DNA of 55,758 nt from NCBI GenBank assembly GCA_002633315.1, contig NWBN01000026.1, positions 3,786-59,543 on the forward strand, written 5' to 3'. Every line of letters begins with the position of its first letter. Within the stretch, counting starts at the first letter, position 1. The stretch is from Bacteroidales bacterium Phil6. GTDB taxonomy: Bacteria > Bacteroidota > Bacteroidia > Bacteroidales > F082. The position numbers were made by a program, and so were the translations under genes. The notes under the pieces were generated by a model. The model did no database searches. It was not told the origin of the DNA and saw nothing but the letters and a program-made list of their open reading frames with translations. Positions 40,343 through 50,037 of this stretch are shown here, piece by piece.

Positions 40343-41940
40343 TGAATATTAGTGGTGAAATAGAATCTAAATATTCTTCAACTGTGTCATTGGAGCATAG
40401 GAAAAAGTATGCTCAGTTTTTCACTCCAGTTGAGATTGCAGACATTATGACAGAATGGTTGCTTGGGAACGATACATTATCGGATGTTTTAGAACCAGCT
40501 TTTGGATTAGGAATATTTTCAAGAATCTTATTATCAAAGAAGTCAAACCTTTCGATAACAGGTTATGATGTTGATAATGCCATTTACGAAGAGGCGTTAA
40601 GGGTGTTTAATGGGTTTCGCAGTGTAAATCTGAAATTGGAGGATTATGTTAAAAATGATAATAATTGGAATGAAGAATATGATGGTATTATATGTAATCC
40701 TCCATATTTTAAGTTTCATAATTATGATAATAAGAGTGTGGTTTCAAAAGTTAATCAGAAACTTAATATTAAATTAAAATTTCATACAAACCTTTACGTT
40801 CTGTTTTTATTGAAATCCATTAATCAATTGAAGAAAAATGGACGATGTGCTTTTATTATTCCTTCTGAATTTTTAAATTCAGACTACGGAGTGAATGTAA
40901 AAAAATACTTGATTCAATCAAGTAAACTAAGGCATATTATTGTTTTTAATTTTAAAGAAAATATTTTTGATGATGCATTGACAACATCTGCTATTATATT
41001 GTGTGCAAACGATGAATTTGCCGATACAATTGCTTTTTCGTATATTAATGATGTTTCTCAATTAAAAAAAATAAAGCAGATAATTTTTTCATATCCCAAT
41101 AATACATATTCGGATTTTACATACAATAGCAAGGATATACATGCTGAATTGAAATGGAAAAATTATTATTCTCCAACAGATGTACCGCAATTCAAAAATT
41201 TGGTCCCATTTGCGACGTATGCCAAAGTAATGCGAGGCATTGCAACTGGAGCTAATGAGTATTTTTCGTTTAATCTGTCGAAAGTAAAAAGCTCTGGAAT
41301 TGATATGATAAACATGCAACCATGTATTTGTCATTCTATAGATGTTGCTGGACTTTGTTTTACATCTGAAGATTTTGATAATCTCGTAAATAGTAATAAG
41401 AATGTATATATATTAAATCCGATAAATAAGCAAGATGAAAATCTAAATATATATATAAATAAAGGAGAAGAAAAAAAAATAAATGAACGATATCTTACAT
41501 CTAAACGTATTCCATGGTATTCAATGGAAAAAAGGGCATCTTCTCCTATTTGGGTCAATGTGTTTAATAGGAACGGTTTAAGGTTTGTAAGGAATGAAAC
41601 GCAGGTAATGAATCTTACAACATTTCATTGTATATATGTTAATAACAATCTGTTCGGGGTTGATGCAGATTTGTTATTTGCCTATTTAATTTCAAATACT
41701 GCACAAATACTCTTTTCAATATGTGGAAGAGAGTATGGTAACGGATTGAATAAATTTGAGCCTAATGATTTGAATAAGTCATTTATGCTCGACATTGGCA
41801 GTTTAAATGAAATAAAAAAGGATAAACTCAGAACAATTTATCGACAAAATAAAAAAAACAATGATTTGTCATATATTAATGAAATAGATTCTATTTTAAT
41901 TGATAACTTTTATGAAAAGGCTGCACCGTCAATAGAATGA
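40342..41940 (+). CDS. N6-adenine DNA methyltransferase of the RM pair
   Basis: 532 residues: QFFTPVEIADIMTEWLLG near 27-44, the AdoMet motif VLEPAFGLGIFS near 53 and the catalytic IICNPPYFKF (NPPY) near 115. A long C-terminal target-recognition domain follows. This is a gamma-type adenine methyltransferase as found with AccI- and Eco57I-like enzymes. It protects the host from the endonuclease encoded just before it (TAATG overlap). Confidence 0.88.
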   Translation: MNISGEIESKYSSTVSLEHRKKYAQFFTPVEIADIMTEWLLGNDTLSDVLEPAFGLGIFSRILLSKKSNLSITGYDVDNAIYEEALRVFNGFRSVNLKLEDYVKNDNNWNEEYDGIICNPPYFKFHNYDNKSVVSKVNQKLNIKLKFHTNLYVLFLLKSINQLKKNGRCAFIIPSEFLNSDYGVNVKKYLIQSSKLRHIIVFNFKENIFDDALTTSAIILCANDEFADTIAFSYINDVSQLKKIKQIIFSYPNNTYSDFTYNSKDIHAELKWKNYYSPTDVPQFKNLVPFATYAKVMRGIATGANEYFSFNLSKVKSSGIDMINMQPCICHSIDVAGLCFTSEDFDNLVNSNKNVYILNPINKQDENLNIYINKGEEKKINERYLTSKRIPWYSMEKRASSPIWVNVFNRNGLRFVRNETQVMNLTTFHCIYVNNNLFGVDADLLFAYLISNTAQILFSICGREYGNGLNKFEPNDLNKSFMLDIGSLNEIKKDKLRTIYRQNKKNNDLSYINEIDSILIDNFYEKAAPSIE

Positions 41941-42483
41941 GACGCGCTGCTTCTTGTTTCTTATGACAATCTGCAATGTTTACCGTTGGAATTATAATCA
42001 TTAGTATTTATGCAAGTGTTCCCTTGTTTTCTTGATTATGATAATTGATTTCAAGTGTCGTCATGTTACGACTTTGTTTGATTGTCCATTTGTATTATAT
42101 GATTATTATATATTCAAATGATTGTTATTTACGGATTGATTTTTAATTGTTGTTTTTTTATATTCAAATATATCTCCATATAAACGTGTCATGGATTTTT
42201 TTGTCGGTTTTCGGCAGTTGTTCTTAAGCAAAGATTCAAGGAAATAAGGCTTCTTTGGTATGTTAAACCTGCAAATTGTTTCGTGTTTAACAGCTTTTTC
42301 AGGTAAATTATTTCTAATATTCTGATTGTCAATATGTAAATTTTGAATAAAAAATCATGTATGTCATAAAAATATTTTTATCTTTGCAGAATAAATTAGT
42401 AAAGAAGAAAAAAAGAGAGACTAAGTTATAATTGAGTTGTGTAATTTAAATCATTGATTAGTAATAGATAAAATTATTAAGTC
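41941..42483 (+). promoter_or_regulatory. 543-base gap with the adhE promoter
   Basis: A/T-rich, without a gene that I can support. It holds the inverted repeat TGTTAAAC (42261-42268) and GTTTAACA (42285-42292), followed by GCTTTTTC, either a terminator-like structure or a regulator site. A -7 box TATCTTTG is at 42379-42386, about 98 bases before adhE. The border between acquired RM genes and resident chromosome probably lies in this stretch. Confidence 0.5.
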
Positions 42484-45099
42484 ATGCAAAAACAGAATGA
42501 AAATCCTGAAATCGACAAAAAGATGTCGATTAAAAATGAGGTCGATGTTTTGGTAAAAAATGCGGAACTGGCATTGAAAGAATATATTACATTCGACCAA
42601 GAGAAGATTGATAAGATTGTTTATGCCATGTCGTTGGCCGGATTGGACAACTATATGACACTTGCAAAGATGGCAGTAGAAGAGACGGGGAGGGGAGTCT
42701 TTGAAGATAAAATGGTGAAGAATATCTTTGCAACCGAATATATATGGAATTCTATCAAGAATGAAAAAACAGTTGGTGTGGTTTCCGACAATGAGTTGGA
42801 AGGATACGAAGAGGTGGCAGAGCCTGTCGGTATTGTAGCCGGCGTGACACCTGTTACAAACCCTACGTCAACGACTATGTTCAAGTCACTCATCTGTACG
42901 AAGGCACGTAACCCTATCATCTTCGGATTTCATCCTTCGGCACAAAAGTCTTCTGCAGCAGCAGCCAAGATATTGAGAGATGCAGCAATAGCTGCCGGAG
43001 CTCCGGAATATTGTATCCAATGGATAGAACATCCTTCTATCGATGCTACCGAGGCTCTTATGAATCATCCTAATGTTTCTCTCATCCTCGCCACAGGAGG
43101 TTCCGGCATGGTGAAAGCAGCCTATAGCTGCGGAAAACCTGCCATAGGCGTCGGCCCCGGTAACGCTCCTTGCTATATTGAGACTTCTGCCAACGTGAAA
43201 CGTGCCTGTACCGACCTTATGATGTCCAAGACTTTCGACAATGGCATGATATGCGCTTCGGAACAGGCTGTGGTCGTCGATAAAGTCGTCTCTAAACTAT
43301 TTGAAGACTATATGAAGGCCAATAACTGTTACTTCTTGAATGAGAAAGAGATAGAATTGGTGTCGAAATTTGTTATCAATAGCGAGAAAGGTGCTGTCAA
43401 CCCTGATGTGGTGGGTAAGAGCGCTTCATGGATTGCAGAGAAGTCCGGAATTAAAGTGCCTGAGAAAACCAAGATATTGCTGGCACGTCTGAAAGGCGTG
43501 GGTCCGGATTATCCGCTGTCACGTGAGAAACTGTCCCCGGTATTGGCATATTATATAGTGGAAAATCATGAAGAAGGTTTTGATATCTGCAGAAAGATGC
43601 TTGACTTCGGAGGACTTGGCCACTCTGCCATCATTCATTCGACAAATAACCAACTTATCGAAGAGTTCGGCAAAGCCATGCGCGTCGGAAGAATAATAGT
43701 AAATCAGCCTTCATCGCAAGGTGCCATAGGAGATATTTACAATACAAATACTCCGTCACTTACGCTCGGCTGCGGTTCATACGGTCATAACAGTACTACA
43801 GCCAACGTGTCAACAGTTAACTTGATAAATAAAAAGAAAATAGCAAAAAGAAGAGTCAATATGCAATGGTTTAAGGTGCCGCCCAAGATTTATTTTGAAT
43901 ACGGTTCAGTGCAATATCTTGAAAAAATGGATGACATATCGAGAGCTTTTATAGTCACCGACCCTACAATGGTACAACTCGGCTATGTTGATAAAGTGCT
44001 GTATTATCTCAGAAAACGTGCGCAATATTGTCATTCCAAGATTTATTCGGATGTAGAGCCGGATCCGGATGTAGAAACGATAAGAAGAGGTGTTGCCGAA
44101 ATGCAGAATTTCAATCCCGATGTCATTATAGCCCTCGGCGGCGGTTCTGCAATAGATGCAGCGAAAGGAATGTGGCTTTTCTTTGAACACCCTGAGACTA
44201 CTTTCGATGGCATAAAACAAAAGTTTATGGATATCAGAAAAAGAGTGGTGAAGTTCCCTAAACTTGGTTCCAAAGCTAAGTTTGTTGCTATTCCCACAAC
44301 TTCCGGAACAGGTAGCGAGGTTACGGCTTTTGCTGTCATCACGGATAGAAAGAATGGCAATGTCAAATATCCGTTGACAGACTATGCACTCCGTCCTGAT
44401 GTCGCCATCATAGACCCGCAGTTTGTTACGAGTCTTCCTAAATCTGCAACCGCAGACACAGGTCTTGACGTGCTTACTCACGCCCTCGAGGCTTACGTCT
44501 CCAATATGGCAAACGACTATACCGACGGTCTCTGTCTTCAGGCTATCGACTTGGTGTTCTCATATTTGAAACGTGCCTACGACAATGGAGCCAAAGACCT
44601 TAAGGCAAGAGAGAAGATGCATAATGCCTCATGTATTGCCGGTATGGCATTTACCAATGCTTTCCTCGGTCTGAATCACAGTATGGCTCATAAACTTGGT
44701 GGAGAATATCATATACCTCACGGAAGAGCCAACGCCTTGCTTTTACCGTACGTAATAGCTTATAATGCTACTAAGCCGGATAAATTCGCCATATTCCCAA
44801 AATATGAATATTTTGTCGCTGACGAACGTTATGCCAAAGTGGCAAGGTTCCTCGGCATGGGTGGCAAGACCACACAGGATAGCGTGAACAACTTGATAGC
44901 TGCCATACGTAAACTGATGAAAGATATGAATATGCCAATGTCGATAAAAGAATGCGGCATAGACGAGAATATTTTCATGAGTAACCTGAGAGGTTTGGCA
45001 GAACGTGCTCATGAAGACCAGTGTACCGGCGCTAATCCGCGCTACCCGCTTATAGAAGACATAATTGAAATTTATAAGAAGGCTTATTATGGCGAATGA
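42484..45099 (+). CDS. adhE: bifunctional aldehyde-alcohol dehydrogenase AdhE
   Basis: 871 residues, full length. The N-terminal CoA-dependent aldehyde dehydrogenase has its active cysteine in NGMICASEQ near 257. The C-terminal iron alcohol dehydrogenase starts near 460, with GGGSAIDAAKG and the metal ligands in FLGLNHSMAHKLGGEYHIPH. It turns acetyl-CoA into ethanol and re-oxidises two NADH, assembling into spirosomes. It lies before a hydrogenase operon, so both are outlets for surplus electrons in fermentation. Confidence 0.96.
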   Translation: MQKQNENPEIDKKMSIKNEVDVLVKNAELALKEYITFDQEKIDKIVYAMSLAGLDNYMTLAKMAVEETGRGVFEDKMVKNIFATEYIWNSIKNEKTVGVVSDNELEGYEEVAEPVGIVAGVTPVTNPTSTTMFKSLICTKARNPIIFGFHPSAQKSSAAAAKILRDAAIAAGAPEYCIQWIEHPSIDATEALMNHPNVSLILATGGSGMVKAAYSCGKPAIGVGPGNAPCYIETSANVKRACTDLMMSKTFDNGMICASEQAVVVDKVVSKLFEDYMKANNCYFLNEKEIELVSKFVINSEKGAVNPDVVGKSASWIAEKSGIKVPEKTKILLARLKGVGPDYPLSREKLSPVLAYYIVENHEEGFDICRKMLDFGGLGHSAIIHSTNNQLIEEFGKAMRVGRIIVNQPSSQGAIGDIYNTNTPSLTLGCGSYGHNSTTANVSTVNLINKKKIAKRRVNMQWFKVPPKIYFEYGSVQYLEKMDDISRAFIVTDPTMVQLGYVDKVLYYLRKRAQYCHSKIYSDVEPDPDVETIRRGVAEMQNFNPDVIIALGGGSAIDAAKGMWLFFEHPETTFDGIKQKFMDIRKRVVKFPKLGSKAKFVAIPTTSGTGSEVTAFAVITDRKNGNVKYPLTDYALRPDVAIIDPQFVTSLPKSATADTGLDVLTHALEAYVSNMANDYTDGLCLQAIDLVFSYLKRAYDNGAKDLKAREKMHNASCIAGMAFTNAFLGLNHSMAHKLGGEYHIPHGRANALLLPYVIAYNATKPDKFAIFPKYEYFVADERYAKVARFLGMGGKTTQDSVNNLIAAIRKLMKDMNMPMSIKECGIDENIFMSNLRGLAERAHEDQCTGANPRYPLIEDIIEIYKKAYYGE

Positions 45100-45114
45100 T
45101 AATTGAAAATATGT

Positions 45115-45138
45115 GCCGTGCTTCCGGGTACGGCACTT
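45115..45138 (+). terminator. hairpin between adhE and the hydrogenase operon
   Basis: GTGCCGT (45115-45121) and ACGGCAC (45132-45138) form a 7-bp stem with a 10-nt loop, 16 bases after the adhE stop. No strong T-run follows, so it may be a processing or partial termination site. Confidence 0.45.
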
Positions 45139-45214
45139 GATCGTTAAAAATAAAATCAATCTTAAAAAATATTTATCAAAACGAATAGATCAAATAATTA
45201 AAGGAGGAATAATT

Positions 45215-45505
45215 ATGAATATCAAAGTTTGTGTCGGAAGTTCATGTCATTTGAAAGGTTCATACGATGTGATAGAGGTTTTCAAAGAGATATTGAAAAA
45301 ATATGATGTTGAAGACCTTGTCGATTTGCAGGCGAGCTTCTGTCTTGGCTTTTGCTCACAGGGTGTTACTGTGAAAGCTGACGATCTTGACGAACCGACG
45401 GTGAAACAAATAGGGAAGGATGAGCTTTTTATTCACAATGTGAATAAAGACAATGCAGAAGAGTTGTTTGCCAAAGAGATATATCCTTTGTTGAATCTGA
45501 AATAA
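45215..45505 (+). CDS. thioredoxin-like [2Fe-2S] ferredoxin
   Basis: 96 residues from MNIKVCVGSSCHLKGSYDVI; an AAGGAGGAAT ribosome site just upstream (45201-45210) fixes the start. Four cysteines, CVGSSC near 6-11 and CLGFC near 43-47, match the NuoE/HndA-type thioredoxin-like [2Fe-2S] fold. It probably passes electrons between the hydrogenase-like proteins encoded downstream and another carrier. It is separated from the next gene by 9 bases. Confidence 0.88.
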   Translation: MNIKVCVGSSCHLKGSYDVIEVFKEILKKYDVEDLVDLQASFCLGFCSQGVTVKADDLDEPTVKQIGKDELFIHNVNKDNAEELFAKEIYPLLNLK

Positions 45506-45514
45506 TAATTCGTC

Positions 45515-47212
45515 ATGGCTCAATATCTCGAATTTCGTAATGCAAAATGCAGGGATTGCTACAAATGTTTGAGAGGTTGTCCTGTAAAAGCTATAGATGT
45601 CAAGGGGCATCAGGCTACTATTATAGAAGACAGATGTATCTTGTGCGGACATTGTACGCTGATATGTCCGCAAAATGCCAAGGTGGTTCACAGTGAGATG
45701 AATGATGTGAAAAGTCTGCTGCAGAGCGGAAATAAAGTGATAGCAAGTGTGGCACCTTCTTTCATCTCGAGTTTTGGCTTGAAAGACTTCTCTGTGTTTA
45801 AATTGGCATTGGCAAAATTGGGTTTCTTCGATGCTGAAGAGACAGCGATTGGAGCTCAGGCAGTGGTTCAGGAATATAAAAAACTCCTGAAATCAGGGCA
45901 GTTCAAGAATTTTATCACTTCAGCCTGTCCTGCCGTATGCCGCATGATACAGGAATATTATCCCAAGGCATTGCAGTATCTCGCACCTGTGGATTCCCCT
46001 ATGATAGCACATGCCAAAATCATTAAAAAACAGTATCCCGATGCTAAGATAGTGTTTATCGGACCTTGTATTGCCAAGAAACGCGAGGCTGCTGAAAGTT
46101 CTCTTATTGATGGAGTGCTGACATTTGAAGACATGGTTACTATGTTTGAAGAGAAAAACATCATATTGGAAGATATAACCAATGTCATGATAAATAATAA
46201 AGCCGGCAACCATTTCAACCTCGCCAAGTCGTTCCCTATAAGTCATGGTATCATAAAATCTTTTGACGTGCTGCCTGATAATTATGAATATATGGCTGTC
46301 GATGGTCCTGACCGTTGTGCTACGGCATTGGAAAATATTGAAAGTCTCAGTAATGTGTTTATCGAGATGAATATTTGTGAGGATGCCTGCGTGAACGGAC
46401 CGTGCAGCTTGGAACGCAAAGGCGGCAGCATCAAGGCTACATCCGATGTACGCGATTACGTCAACAGAGAAAAAGTGGCTTTGTCATCTCCGGATCCTGA
46501 TATTCATTCAGATATTGATATTACAGCAACATATCCGCGCATCCGCAATCACAGTTTGCCGGTGCCTGAACGCGAAATAGAGGCTATATTGCATAAAACC
46601 GGCAAGTTTAAGAAAGAAGACGAACTCAATTGCGGCGCTTGCGGATATGCCACATGCCGTGAAAAGGCTTGGGCTGTCTATAACGGATATGCCGACATAG
46701 AGATATGTCTGCCTTATATGCGTAAACGTGCTGAGTCTATGTCATACGAGATAATAAAGAATAGCCCTGAAGGTCTTATTGTACTTGATTCTGATATGAA
46801 GATAGTTGAAATCAACGACAAGGCTTGCGATTTGCTCGGTATCGACGACCCTCGTGCCATTGGACGTCCTGCTGTGGATTTCTTCAACCCCGCCGACTTC
46901 ATGATAGCTTATAGCGAGAAACGTCATGTGGATATAAAAGGCATGTTTATACCAAAGACTAAATGTTATATCGACTTGTCAATAAATTTCTTGAAAGAGC
47001 ATGACTTCCTGTTCGGCATCATGAAAGACGTCACCGAAACTATCAACTATAATGAAGAGTTGAAGAAAATGAAGATGGAAACCATAGAGACTACTGATGA
47101 AGTGATAAAGAAACAGATGCGTGTGGCTCAGGAAATTGCATCTTTGTTGGGTGAGACTACGGCTGAGACAAAGGTGGCTTTGCTGAAACTTAAGAAAACA
47201 TTGTCGGATTAG
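45515..47212 (+). CDS. sensory-type [FeFe]-hydrogenase with PAS domain (HydS-like, group C)
   Basis: 565 residues. Two ferredoxin-type [4Fe-4S] motifs (cysteines 12/15/18/22 and 41/44/47/51), an H-cluster domain, an extra CGACGYATC motif near 370-380, and a PAS domain from about 400 to 510 with a coiled-coil tail. H-cluster motifs are altered: TSACPAVC instead of TSCCPxW (the proton-relay cysteine is alanine), FIGPCIAKKRE, and EDACVNGPC. Such enzymes are regarded as H2 sensors rather than fast catalysts. No kinase or cyclase output is attached; the partner phosphatase gene follows 15 bases later. Confidence 0.88.
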   Translation: MAQYLEFRNAKCRDCYKCLRGCPVKAIDVKGHQATIIEDRCILCGHCTLICPQNAKVVHSEMNDVKSLLQSGNKVIASVAPSFISSFGLKDFSVFKLALAKLGFFDAEETAIGAQAVVQEYKKLLKSGQFKNFITSACPAVCRMIQEYYPKALQYLAPVDSPMIAHAKIIKKQYPDAKIVFIGPCIAKKREAAESSLIDGVLTFEDMVTMFEEKNIILEDITNVMINNKAGNHFNLAKSFPISHGIIKSFDVLPDNYEYMAVDGPDRCATALENIESLSNVFIEMNICEDACVNGPCSLERKGGSIKATSDVRDYVNREKVALSSPDPDIHSDIDITATYPRIRNHSLPVPEREIEAILHKTGKFKKEDELNCGACGYATCREKAWAVYNGYADIEICLPYMRKRAESMSYEIIKNSPEGLIVLDSDMKIVEINDKACDLLGIDDPRAIGRPAVDFFNPADFMIAYSEKRHVDIKGMFIPKTKCYIDLSINFLKEHDFLFGIMKDVTETINYNEELKKMKMETIETTDEVIKKQMRVAQEIASLLGETTAETKVALLKLKKTLSD

Positions 47213-47227
47213 TGAAAGGAGTATGAC

Positions 47228-48388
47228 ATGGAACTGTGTTTGGAATGTGGTTGTACTTCTTTGAATAAATATGGAGAAGAACTTTGTGGCGACAATGTAG
47301 AGATCAGCCGCAACGGGGATTATACCACTCTCGTCCTTGCCGACGGTTTGGGTAGCGGCGTGAAGGCTAATATCTTGTCCACGCTGACTTCCAAGATATT
47401 GTGTACCATGGTATCCAATGACATTGATATGTATGAATGCGTGGAGACTATTATACAAACTCTTCCGGTTTGTAAAGAACGAGGCGTGGCATATTCTACA
47501 TTCTCCCTTATTCATGTTAATAATAAAGGAGAGGGCTATCTGTTCGAATTCGACAACCCTCAGGCTATATATTATCATGAAGGACGTTGCACTGATTTCG
47601 ACCGTACCGCATTGGATATCTGTGGTAAAAAAGTATATAAATCCGATTTGAAACTCTCGAAAGACGATTGTATTCTTGTTATGTCTGATGGTACCATTCA
47701 TGCCGGCATAGGTATGATACTTAATTTTGGATGGCAACGCCCCCAAATTCTGGAACATCTGAATAATAACATTAAACCGACAATGTCTGCAAGAGCAATA
47801 GCATGCCTTCTCGCTTCCGCCTGTAACGATTTGTATCTCGACAAACCCGGAGATGATACTACAGTGGCAGCGTTGAAAATACGTGAGAAATTGAATGTCA
47901 ATATCATGGTGGGACCTCCGGTGGATAAGGAAAAAGACGACTTTTATGTTTCAAACTTTTTAAGTGGTGATGGAAAAAAAGTGGTCTGCGGCGGAACGAG
48001 TTCCATGATAGTCGCTCGATATCTTAAAACGACGGTACGCACAAGTTTCGATTTCCCGGATAAGGAGGTGCCCCCGATAGGTTATATCGACGGCATCGAC
48101 TTGACAACGGAAGGCGTTATAACACTGAGAAGACTGCTGCAACTGTCGGAACGTTATCTTTCTATCCATGACCTGACACCTAAGACATTTACCAAGACTG
48201 ATGGGGCTTCGCTGCTCGCTACTGTGCTTTTTGAAGAGGCTACGGATATTAAGTTTTTCGTCGGTCAAAGTGTCAACGTGGCTCACCAGGGATTGCCGAT
48301 AGATACTACAATGAAATTGAAACTCGTGGAGAAACTTGCAGAGAATCTGCGTGCCATGGGTAAGTCTGTTATTCTTAATTACGATTAA
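47228..48388 (+). CDS. SpoIIE/PP2C-type phosphatase of the hydrogenase operon
   Basis: 386 residues. The N-terminal ~225 are a PPM/SpoIIE phosphatase: VLADGLGSGVKANILST near 40, CILVMSDGTIHAG near 155 and PGDDTTVAALKI near 210 supply the metal-binding aspartates. The remaining ~150 form a second domain (VVCGGTSSMIVARYL) that I do not recognise by name. Phosphatases of this kind accompany sensory [FeFe]-hydrogenases and probably relay H2 or redox state to a Ser/Thr-phosphorylated regulator. Confidence 0.85.
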   Translation: MELCLECGCTSLNKYGEELCGDNVEISRNGDYTTLVLADGLGSGVKANILSTLTSKILCTMVSNDIDMYECVETIIQTLPVCKERGVAYSTFSLIHVNNKGEGYLFEFDNPQAIYYHEGRCTDFDRTALDICGKKVYKSDLKLSKDDCILVMSDGTIHAGIGMILNFGWQRPQILEHLNNNIKPTMSARAIACLLASACNDLYLDKPGDDTTVAALKIREKLNVNIMVGPPVDKEKDDFYVSNFLSGDGKKVVCGGTSSMIVARYLKTTVRTSFDFPDKEVPPIGYIDGIDLTTEGVITLRRLLQLSERYLSIHDLTPKTFTKTDGASLLATVLFEEATDIKFFVGQSVNVAHQGLPIDTTMKLKLVEKLAENLRAMGKSVILNYD

Positions 48389-48400
48389 TTCATATTTATT

Positions 48401-49834
48401 ATGACAAATAATAGAGTTTTTGATACCAATGTACAGTTGGAGAAGTACAAGGTTTTGAAAGAAGTCATTCGCCGTGCTTATGAAGGTGGACTTGAAGATG
48501 CTTATATCGATATTCCAAAGATCATAGCTCCGGGTCCAAAGGCTGAAACACGCTGTTGTGTTTATAAGGAACGTGCCATCATACAGGAACGTGTGAAACT
48601 TGCCATGGGTGGCGATAAAGATAATCCTAATGTCATCGAGGTTATCGATACTGCATGTGATGAATGTCCTATCGACAGTATCTATGTCACACCGGCATGC
48701 CGCGGCTGCTTGATGCATAGCTGTGCCGAGGTTTGTCCTCAAAATGCTATAACGATAGTCAACAACAAGGCTGTTATTAATAATGAGAAATGTATCGAAT
48801 GCGGTAAATGTACAAAGGCTTGTCCTTATTCTGCTATCTTGGCATTGCATCGTCCTTGTGTCCAAAGCTGCAAAGCAAAGGCTATTACGATGAATGATTA
48901 TGGCAAGGCTTCCATAGATAATGAGAAATGTATCGAATGCGGCGCTTGCGTCTATAAATGTCCTTTCGGTGCAATAAGCGATAAATCCCTTGTCCTCGAT
49001 ATTATAGATATTTTAAAGAAATCTGATAATAACAAGAATTACAGAGTCTATGCCGTGATAGCTCCTTCTATTGTCAGCCAATGCCGTTTCGGAAGAGTAT
49101 CGCAGGTGGTGACAGCTATCATGAAGTTGGGATTCCATCAGGTGGTGGAGGTCGCTCTCGGTGCTGACATTACATTGTATCACGAGGCTAATGAGTTTAA
49201 AGAACGTCAACTGCTTACCACTTCATGCTGTCCTTCTTTTGTGGCTTATATCGAGAAAAACTTCCCTGACCTCGCTAAATATATCTCTCATTCTGTATCG
49301 CCTATGGTTGAGGTGGGACTGTTGATAAAACGTTCCGACCCTACAGCCAAAGTGGTGTTTATCGGACCTTGCAGCTCCAAAAAGAAAGAATATAAACTTG
49401 CCAAGACAAAAGGCGCAATAGATAGTGTGATGTCTTTTGAAGAGTTGCAGGCGTTCCTCGATGCCCGTAATATCGATACTACCGCTATGGATGACACCGA
49501 GTTGAACAACGCATCGTTCTATGGAAGAATATTTGCCAAATCGGGCGGCATAGCACAAGGCATAGCCGAAATGGGTGCCGAGATGGGCGTGGACAATATC
49601 AATCCTGTGGCGATGAACGGTTTGGATGAATGCAAGATGAACCTGCTTAAACTGAGAGTGGGCAAGTCTCCGTACAACTTCTTTGAAGGTATGGCATGCG
49701 AGGGCGGATGTCTTAATGGCCCTCTCTGTATTACCCATAGTCCTAAAAATATTGTCGATGTCGAGAAATATGGCAACGAGGCAAAAGAAAAAGATATATT
49801 CAATTCAGTTAAACTGTATGAACTGAAGACCTGA
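48401..49834 (+). CDS. monomeric [FeFe]-hydrogenase (group B-like)
   Basis: 477 residues. A cysteine-rich N-terminus binds several [4Fe-4S] clusters (CRGCLMHSCAEVCP, CIECGKCTKACP, CIECGACVYKCP). The H-cluster motifs look catalytic: TTSCCPSF near 272-279, FIGPCSSKKKE near 321-331 and EGMACEGGCLNGP near 428-440. It probably makes H2 from reduced ferredoxin. Maturases HydE/F/G are not in the window. Last gene of the operon, 12 bases after the phosphatase. Confidence 0.92.
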   Translation: MTNNRVFDTNVQLEKYKVLKEVIRRAYEGGLEDAYIDIPKIIAPGPKAETRCCVYKERAIIQERVKLAMGGDKDNPNVIEVIDTACDECPIDSIYVTPACRGCLMHSCAEVCPQNAITIVNNKAVINNEKCIECGKCTKACPYSAILALHRPCVQSCKAKAITMNDYGKASIDNEKCIECGACVYKCPFGAISDKSLVLDIIDILKKSDNNKNYRVYAVIAPSIVSQCRFGRVSQVVTAIMKLGFHQVVEVALGADITLYHEANEFKERQLLTTSCCPSFVAYIEKNFPDLAKYISHSVSPMVEVGLLIKRSDPTAKVVFIGPCSSKKKEYKLAKTKGAIDSVMSFEELQAFLDARNIDTTAMDDTELNNASFYGRIFAKSGGIAQGIAEMGAEMGVDNINPVAMNGLDECKMNLLKLRVGKSPYNFFEGMACEGGCLNGPLCITHSPKNIVDVEKYGNEAKEKDIFNSVKLYELKT

Positions 49835-49867
49835 TTCATGGGTTCTTATATATGAGTATTGATTTAA

Positions 49868-49906
49868 GAGATGTGTCGGATCGATAGATTTGATACATCT
49901 CTTTTC
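49868..49906 (+). terminator. terminator of the hydrogenase operon
   Basis: GAGATGTGTC (49868-49877) pairs with GATACATCTC (49892-49901), with one G-U pair, followed by TTTT. It lies 34 bases after the stop. Confidence 0.8.
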
Positions 49907-49993
49907 TGATTTTGCCGAAGGATCACAAAAAATATCCGGCGCGAAAACATGAAACATGGAGTTTTACACACTTTGGGGACAGTATCTTTTTAA

Positions 49994-50027
49994 AAAAGCC
50001 GTTCGACTTTTACATCAAACGGCTTTT
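49994..50027 (-). terminator. terminator of the surface-protein operon
   Basis: AAAAGCCGTT (49994-50003) and AACGGCTTTT (50018-50027) form a 10-bp stem; on the minus strand a T-run follows. It ends the operon of the small tail protein. Confidence 0.85.
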
Positions 50028-50037
50028 AACAGTTTCA

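Noticed and set aside
46979..47758. Minus-strand frame opposite the hydrogenase sensor and phosphatase
   Set aside because: Crosses a gene boundary in antisense with no family-like content.
47960..48865. Minus-strand frame opposite the phosphatase and hydrogenase genes
   Set aside because: Overlaps two conserved genes in antisense and has no independent support.
42484..49834. Hydrogenase/adhE block as ICE cargo
   Set aside because: Base composition and gene order look like resident metabolism, and it lies beyond the att-like repeat and RM genes; no mobile gene is found inside it.
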